From assembly GCA_964409905.1 (NCBI GenBank), contig CAYPET010000022.1:1-33932 (forward strand): 33,932 bases of DNA, read 5' to 3'. Source of the stretch: JAGNRR01 sp964409905 (GTDB taxonomy: Bacteria; Bacteroidota; Bacteroidia; Chitinophagales; Chitinophagaceae). The notes beneath the pieces are model-generated. The model saw only the letters and a list, made by a program, of their open reading frames with translations. It ran no database searches and was not told the origin of the DNA. The position numbers and the translations under genes are program-made. The number at the start of each line of letters is the position of its first letter. Within the stretch, counting starts at the first letter, position 1. This document shows positions 30,870 to 33,932 of this stretch, piece by piece.

Positions 30870-32537
30870 ATGAAGAAACTCCTCGTAATCGCCACGTTGA
30901 TATTGTTTACCAATGCTGCACAAGCCCAGACCGCTTATGCATTTCGGGTGAAATTTGCCGACAAAAATGGCTCGCTTTCTTTTGCTGATTCGTTGCAATT
31001 TTTATCTCAAAAAAGTATAGACCGAAGAGCAAAGCAAGGCATTATGCTGGATAGCACCGATTTGCCGGTAGTGCATCAGTATATTGATTCTACCATGCAG
31101 GTGGCGAATGCGGTTAAGTTGCATAACCGTTCAAAATGGCTGAACCAGATTGTAATTGTCACTTATGATTCCAACAAAATTAACGACGTGGCCAATTTGC
31201 CCTTTGTATCGGGTGTAATGTTGGTAGCTGAATATTTTAATTATACGCCAAAAACTGATGTGGCTACTGGCCTAAGTGCGCGCAAATTTCCTGTAGTAAC
31301 ACCCTTGCAGCAAAAAACCTTGGGAGACCCTGCATATTACGGCCTCACTTTTCAGCAAATAAATATCCATAATGGTGATTACCTACACGACCAAGGATAT
31401 AGAGGACAGGGCATGACCATTGCTGTTCTGGATGCCGGCTTTAAATATACCGATACGCATACACAATTCGATAGTTTACGAAATGAAGGCCGATTACTAG
31501 GGACATTCAATTTTGTAAATGATACAACGCATGTATTGAATATTAATAATGATCATGGTACAAATGTTACCGGGCTTATCATTGGAGAAGATCCGGGTTC
31601 ATATATTGGTGCAGCACCAAAAGCCAATATTTATCAATTAGTTACCGAAGATATCCGTACCGAACAACCTATAGAAGAGGATAATTGGCTAAGCGGGGCA
31701 GAATGGGCAGATAGCGCCGGTGCTGATATCATTAATGGTTCCTTGGGTTATAACGAATATAGTGCACCGCATGCCAGCTATACCTGGGCCAATGATTTAG
31801 ATGGTAACTCAACTGTGATTGCACAGGCAGCCAATATGGCTGTTGGCAAAGGTATTTTTACTTGTGTAGCACAAGGTAACTCCGGTGCAGCGCCTTGGCA
31901 CTATATGTTGACCCCGGCTGACGCTGATAGTGCCTATTCTGTTGGTAGCGTTGATGGCTCTGGCGCTTGGGCAACGAGCGGTTATGGCCCCAATGCTGAC
32001 AGCCAGATAAAGCCAAATGGTGTAGCTATGGGTAAAGATGTGATGCTGATAGGTGGCAATGGTTTACCAGGTACATCAAATGGATCTTCTTTTGCAAGCC
32101 CACTGCTGGCAGGCTTGGTTAGTTGTCTATGGCAAGGATTACCAACTTATAGCGAATCACAAATACGTCATTTAGTGATGCAATGCAGTGACCGTTTTTC
32201 TAACCCAAATAATACACATGGATTTGGAATACCTGATTTTCGCCTAGCTTATAACGTCGCTACCGGCATTGACGAGTTTGAATCTCAGCAACAAAAAGTT
32301 TATGACTTGTACCCAAACCCAACAAGTGGCACATTTAGTATTCGTGTAAAACAATCTTTTTTACCGTATGATGTTGCGGTATATGACTACCAAGGACGTG
32401 TAGTTTCACAATTGAGGAATATTAACAACTTGATTTATAATAATCATGTGTTGCAACAAGAAGCTTCGGGTATGTATTTTATAAATCTACGCTCTAAGGA
32501 AGGTCAGGTATATCAAACTAAATTGATAAAGCAGTAG
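30870..32537 (+). CDS. S8 subtilisin-family protease with T9SS C-terminal sorting domain
   Basis: A 555-residue secreted protease. A signal peptide (about 1-19, ending AQAQ) is followed by an I9-like propeptide region to about 130. The subtilase domain (about 150-470) has catalytic D188 in 'AVLDAGF', H229 in 'NDHGTNVTG', oxyanion N337 in 'AQGNSG' and S407 in 'NGSSFASP', all intact. The last 75 or so residues ('YDLYPNPTSGTF' to 'KTLIKQ'-like KLIKQ end) form a type A T9SS sorting domain, so the enzyme should leave through the type IX system and be cut and attached to the surface or released. It is the clearest T9SS cargo here. Its last 20 bp overlap the convergent kmo gene. Confidence 0.93.
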   Translation: MKKLLVIATLILFTNAAQAQTAYAFRVKFADKNGSLSFADSLQFLSQKSIDRRAKQGIMLDSTDLPVVHQYIDSTMQVANAVKLHNRSKWLNQIVIVTYDSNKINDVANLPFVSGVMLVAEYFNYTPKTDVATGLSARKFPVVTPLQQKTLGDPAYYGLTFQQINIHNGDYLHDQGYRGQGMTIAVLDAGFKYTDTHTQFDSLRNEGRLLGTFNFVNDTTHVLNINNDHGTNVTGLIIGEDPGSYIGAAPKANIYQLVTEDIRTEQPIEEDNWLSGAEWADSAGADIINGSLGYNEYSAPHASYTWANDLDGNSTVIAQAANMAVGKGIFTCVAQGNSGAAPWHYMLTPADADSAYSVGSVDGSGAWATSGYGPNADSQIKPNGVAMGKDVMLIGGNGLPGTSNGSSFASPLLAGLVSCLWQGLPTYSESQIRHLVMQCSDRFSNPNNTHGFGIPDFRLAYNVATGIDEFESQQQKVYDLYPNPTSGTFSIRVKQSFLPYDVAVYDYQGRVVSQLRNINNLIYNNHVLQQEASGMYFINLRSKEGQVYQTKLIKQ

Positions 32538-33903
32538 GAGCCTTCTGAATATCTTTTTGATAATCTTGCAAAAGTGTATTGAGTTTCTCAATGGCGTTTT
32601 CGTTGAGTGGCAACTCGTTAAACTCGTCCATGCTCAAAATACGCTCCATGAATATATCTTGCGCTTTCTGCCTGTGCCATGCTGTGGCATAATCTCCATT
32701 GGTAAATGAAACTTGTTCATATACAGAATTGAATCTTTCAGGGTATAAGCGTCCGATTTCTTTTTCAAGGTTCTTACGTCTTAAAAATTCGGGATGGGCT
32801 ATGTGATCACTCATCTCATAAAAGTTGCGGATGGCTAAATCTGCTATTGCTTGACCATTTGCAACACGCAGGTCATTGTATTGTTGCAAAATGGTAGACC
32901 AATCGTCGGCATTAGGATTTTCGTCAATCAAATCAACCAATACGCGGGCATCTTCAAATGCGGCATTCATACCTTGGCCATAAAAAGGAACCACCGCGTG
33001 TGCGGCATCGCCGAGTATTAGGCTTTTATCTTTATAAATCCACGGATTACTTTTTACGGTAACTAAAGAAGATGTAGGATTTTCGAAATAATCTTCCAAC
33101 AAGTCCGACATCCGATCAATAACATCGGGGAAGTATTCATTAAAAAATGTTTTCACATCTTCCTTGGTTTGTACAGAACCGAATGATGGTTCGCCCTCAA
33201 AAGGAAAGAATAGGGTACAGGTGAAACTGCCATCCATATTGGGTAAGGCAATAACCATGAACTTGCCTCTGGGCCAAATATGCAAAGCGTTTTTATTAAT
33301 TTGATGCTCGCCATTTTCGGTGGGCGGTATGTGCAACTCTTTATAGCCATGTTTTACATAAAATTGCTGATAGTTGTATCGGTCAGTTTTGGTATAGGCC
33401 GTTCGCAATGCTGAAAAAGCTCCGTCCGAACCAATCAATAGATCCGCTGTATGATATTCTAAACCATATTCGGTTTCAAAAGTAATGTGGTTTGTTTCTA
33501 GGTCAATAGAAGTTGCCTGATGACCGAAGTGAAAAACTGTTCCGGCTTCTTCTGCCAATGTCATTAATTGTACGTTTAACTCGCCTCGACTTATTGAGTA
33601 GATCGCTTCATTATTTTTACCATATGCCTGAAAATCTATCGTTCCGTTTTGTTGATGAATTTCCCTACCAAACATTGGGATAGCGATTTTTTCAAATCGT
33701 TCTTTTACGCCTGCTTTTTCCAATGCAGTCCAGCCTCGTACGCTCATTGCAAGATTGATAGATCGACCTGCGCTCAATTTTTGTTTGCGCATATCAGGCC
33801 TTCTTTCAAATACTTGTACTTGATAGCCTCTTTTTTCAAGCATATAGGCAAGTAACGAGCCGGCCAAGCCTGCCCCCAAAATTGTAATGTTCTTCTTCTT
33901 CAT
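32518..33903 (-). CDS. kmo: Kynurenine 3-monooxygenase
   Basis: A 461-residue FAD-dependent hydroxylase. The dinucleotide-binding turn G10-A-G-L-A-G15 is followed by 'VFERRPDMRK' and the KMO-type 'GRSINLAMSVRGWTAL'. 'SISRGELNVQLM', 'LLIGSDGAFSALR' and G298-D-A-A-H-A303 in 'LILGDAAHAVVPFYGQGMNAAFEDA' are the other FAD and NADPH blocks. KMO makes 3-hydroxykynurenine in tryptophan breakdown and de novo NAD synthesis. The C-terminal membrane-anchor region of animal KMO is replaced by a polar end. Other kynurenine genes are not in the window. A -7 box lies 10 nt upstream; the 3' end overlaps the protease gene by 20 bp. Confidence 0.92.
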   Translation of the reverse strand: MKKKNITILGAGLAGSLLAYMLEKRGYQVQVFERRPDMRKQKLSAGRSINLAMSVRGWTALEKAGVKERFEKIAIPMFGREIHQQNGTIDFQAYGKNNEAIYSISRGELNVQLMTLAEEAGTVFHFGHQATSIDLETNHITFETEYGLEYHTADLLIGSDGAFSALRTAYTKTDRYNYQQFYVKHGYKELHIPPTENGEHQINKNALHIWPRGKFMVIALPNMDGSFTCTLFFPFEGEPSFGSVQTKEDVKTFFNEYFPDVIDRMSDLLEDYFENPTSSLVTVKSNPWIYKDKSLILGDAAHAVVPFYGQGMNAAFEDARVLVDLIDENPNADDWSTILQQYNDLRVANGQAIADLAIRNFYEMSDHIAHPEFLRRKNLEKEIGRLYPERFNSVYEQVSFTNGDYATAWHRQKAQDIFMERILSMDEFNELPLNENAIEKLNTLLQDYQKDIQKAPTALSI

Positions 33904-33913
33904 AATTTGTCTG

Positions 33914-33921
33914 CAAAATTA
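33914..33921 (-). promoter_or_regulatory. -7 promoter box for kmo
   Basis: The minus strand reads TAATTTTG, an exact TAnnTTTG match, 10 nt before the kmo ATG at 33903. The -33 region is beyond the window edge. Confidence 0.45.
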
Positions 33922-33932
33922 ATATTCCCGAT

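Noticed and set aside
1..33932. tRNA, rRNA, CRISPR, insertion sequence, toxin-antitoxin or phage genes
   Set aside because: I looked for clover-leaf arms, regular repeats, transposase motifs and terminal inverted repeats, and small two-gene toxin modules, and found none.

Overview
The window is a gene-dense stretch of chromosome from a member of the Bacteroidota, probably a free-living or environmental lineage near Chitinophagales/Saprospirales. The order is an inference and I would not go narrower. Evidence for the phylum: type IX secretion (T9SS) proteins (a PorV/PorQ-family barrel, a very large PorU2-type C25 protein, a subtilase with a C-terminal sorting domain), tandem DUF1573 proteins, DUF4294, a fused E1 alpha/beta 2-oxoacid dehydrogenase, BshB1, and the Bacteroidota-type -7 promoter box TAnnTTTG in front of at least twelve genes. 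Shine-Dalgarno sequences are almost absent. No tRNA, rRNA, CRISPR array, insertion sequence, phage gene or plasmid function was found, and no gene-free stretch exceeds 300 bases.

Layout, left to right. 1-2516 (minus): a DUF1573 pair, a strong terminator, an FtsX-like permease, and the start of a FemAB/GNAT-like gene that runs off the left edge. 2739-8701 (plus): fused E1 dehydrogenase, DedA protein, MFS transporter translationally coupled to a glycosyltransferase, and a DUF1905/YdeI-like protein. 8696-12386 (minus): a 69-residue membrane protein with a second glycosyltransferase, then tyrS with a small secreted protein and a YfcE-type phosphoesterase. 12537-18852 (plus): the PorV/PorQ-like and PorU2 pair. 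18842-21430 (minus): class I aminotransferase, LOG-family protein and ispD in one overlapping operon.

21619-22389 (plus): YafK-type L,D-transpeptidase-like protein. 22386-25106 (minus): purD, a DUF4294 protein and bshB1. 25182-27543 (plus): POT peptide transporter and AlkD-type DNA glycosylase. 27540-28860 (minus): cbpA-like DnaJ, cbpM and an unlisted 33-residue membrane microprotein. 28987-32537 (plus): mnmA, a lipoprotein and a T9SS-exported subtilase. 32518-33903 (minus): kmo.

Most of this is housekeeping (tRNA charging and thiolation, purine and isoprenoid synthesis, bacillithiol, NAD-linked kynurenine metabolism) mixed with envelope and secretion functions. I see no defence island or obvious new multi-gene system. 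The points worth a second look are small: the microprotein behind cbpM, a hairpin that displays a Shine-Dalgarno sequence plus a five-codon ORF before the alkD gene, an 11-bp inverted repeat across the aminotransferase promoter, a TTAACCC repeat cluster between the DUF1573 and E1 genes, an ILEI/FAM3-like region inside PorU2, very short or absent 5' leaders, and five tail-to-tail gene overlaps.
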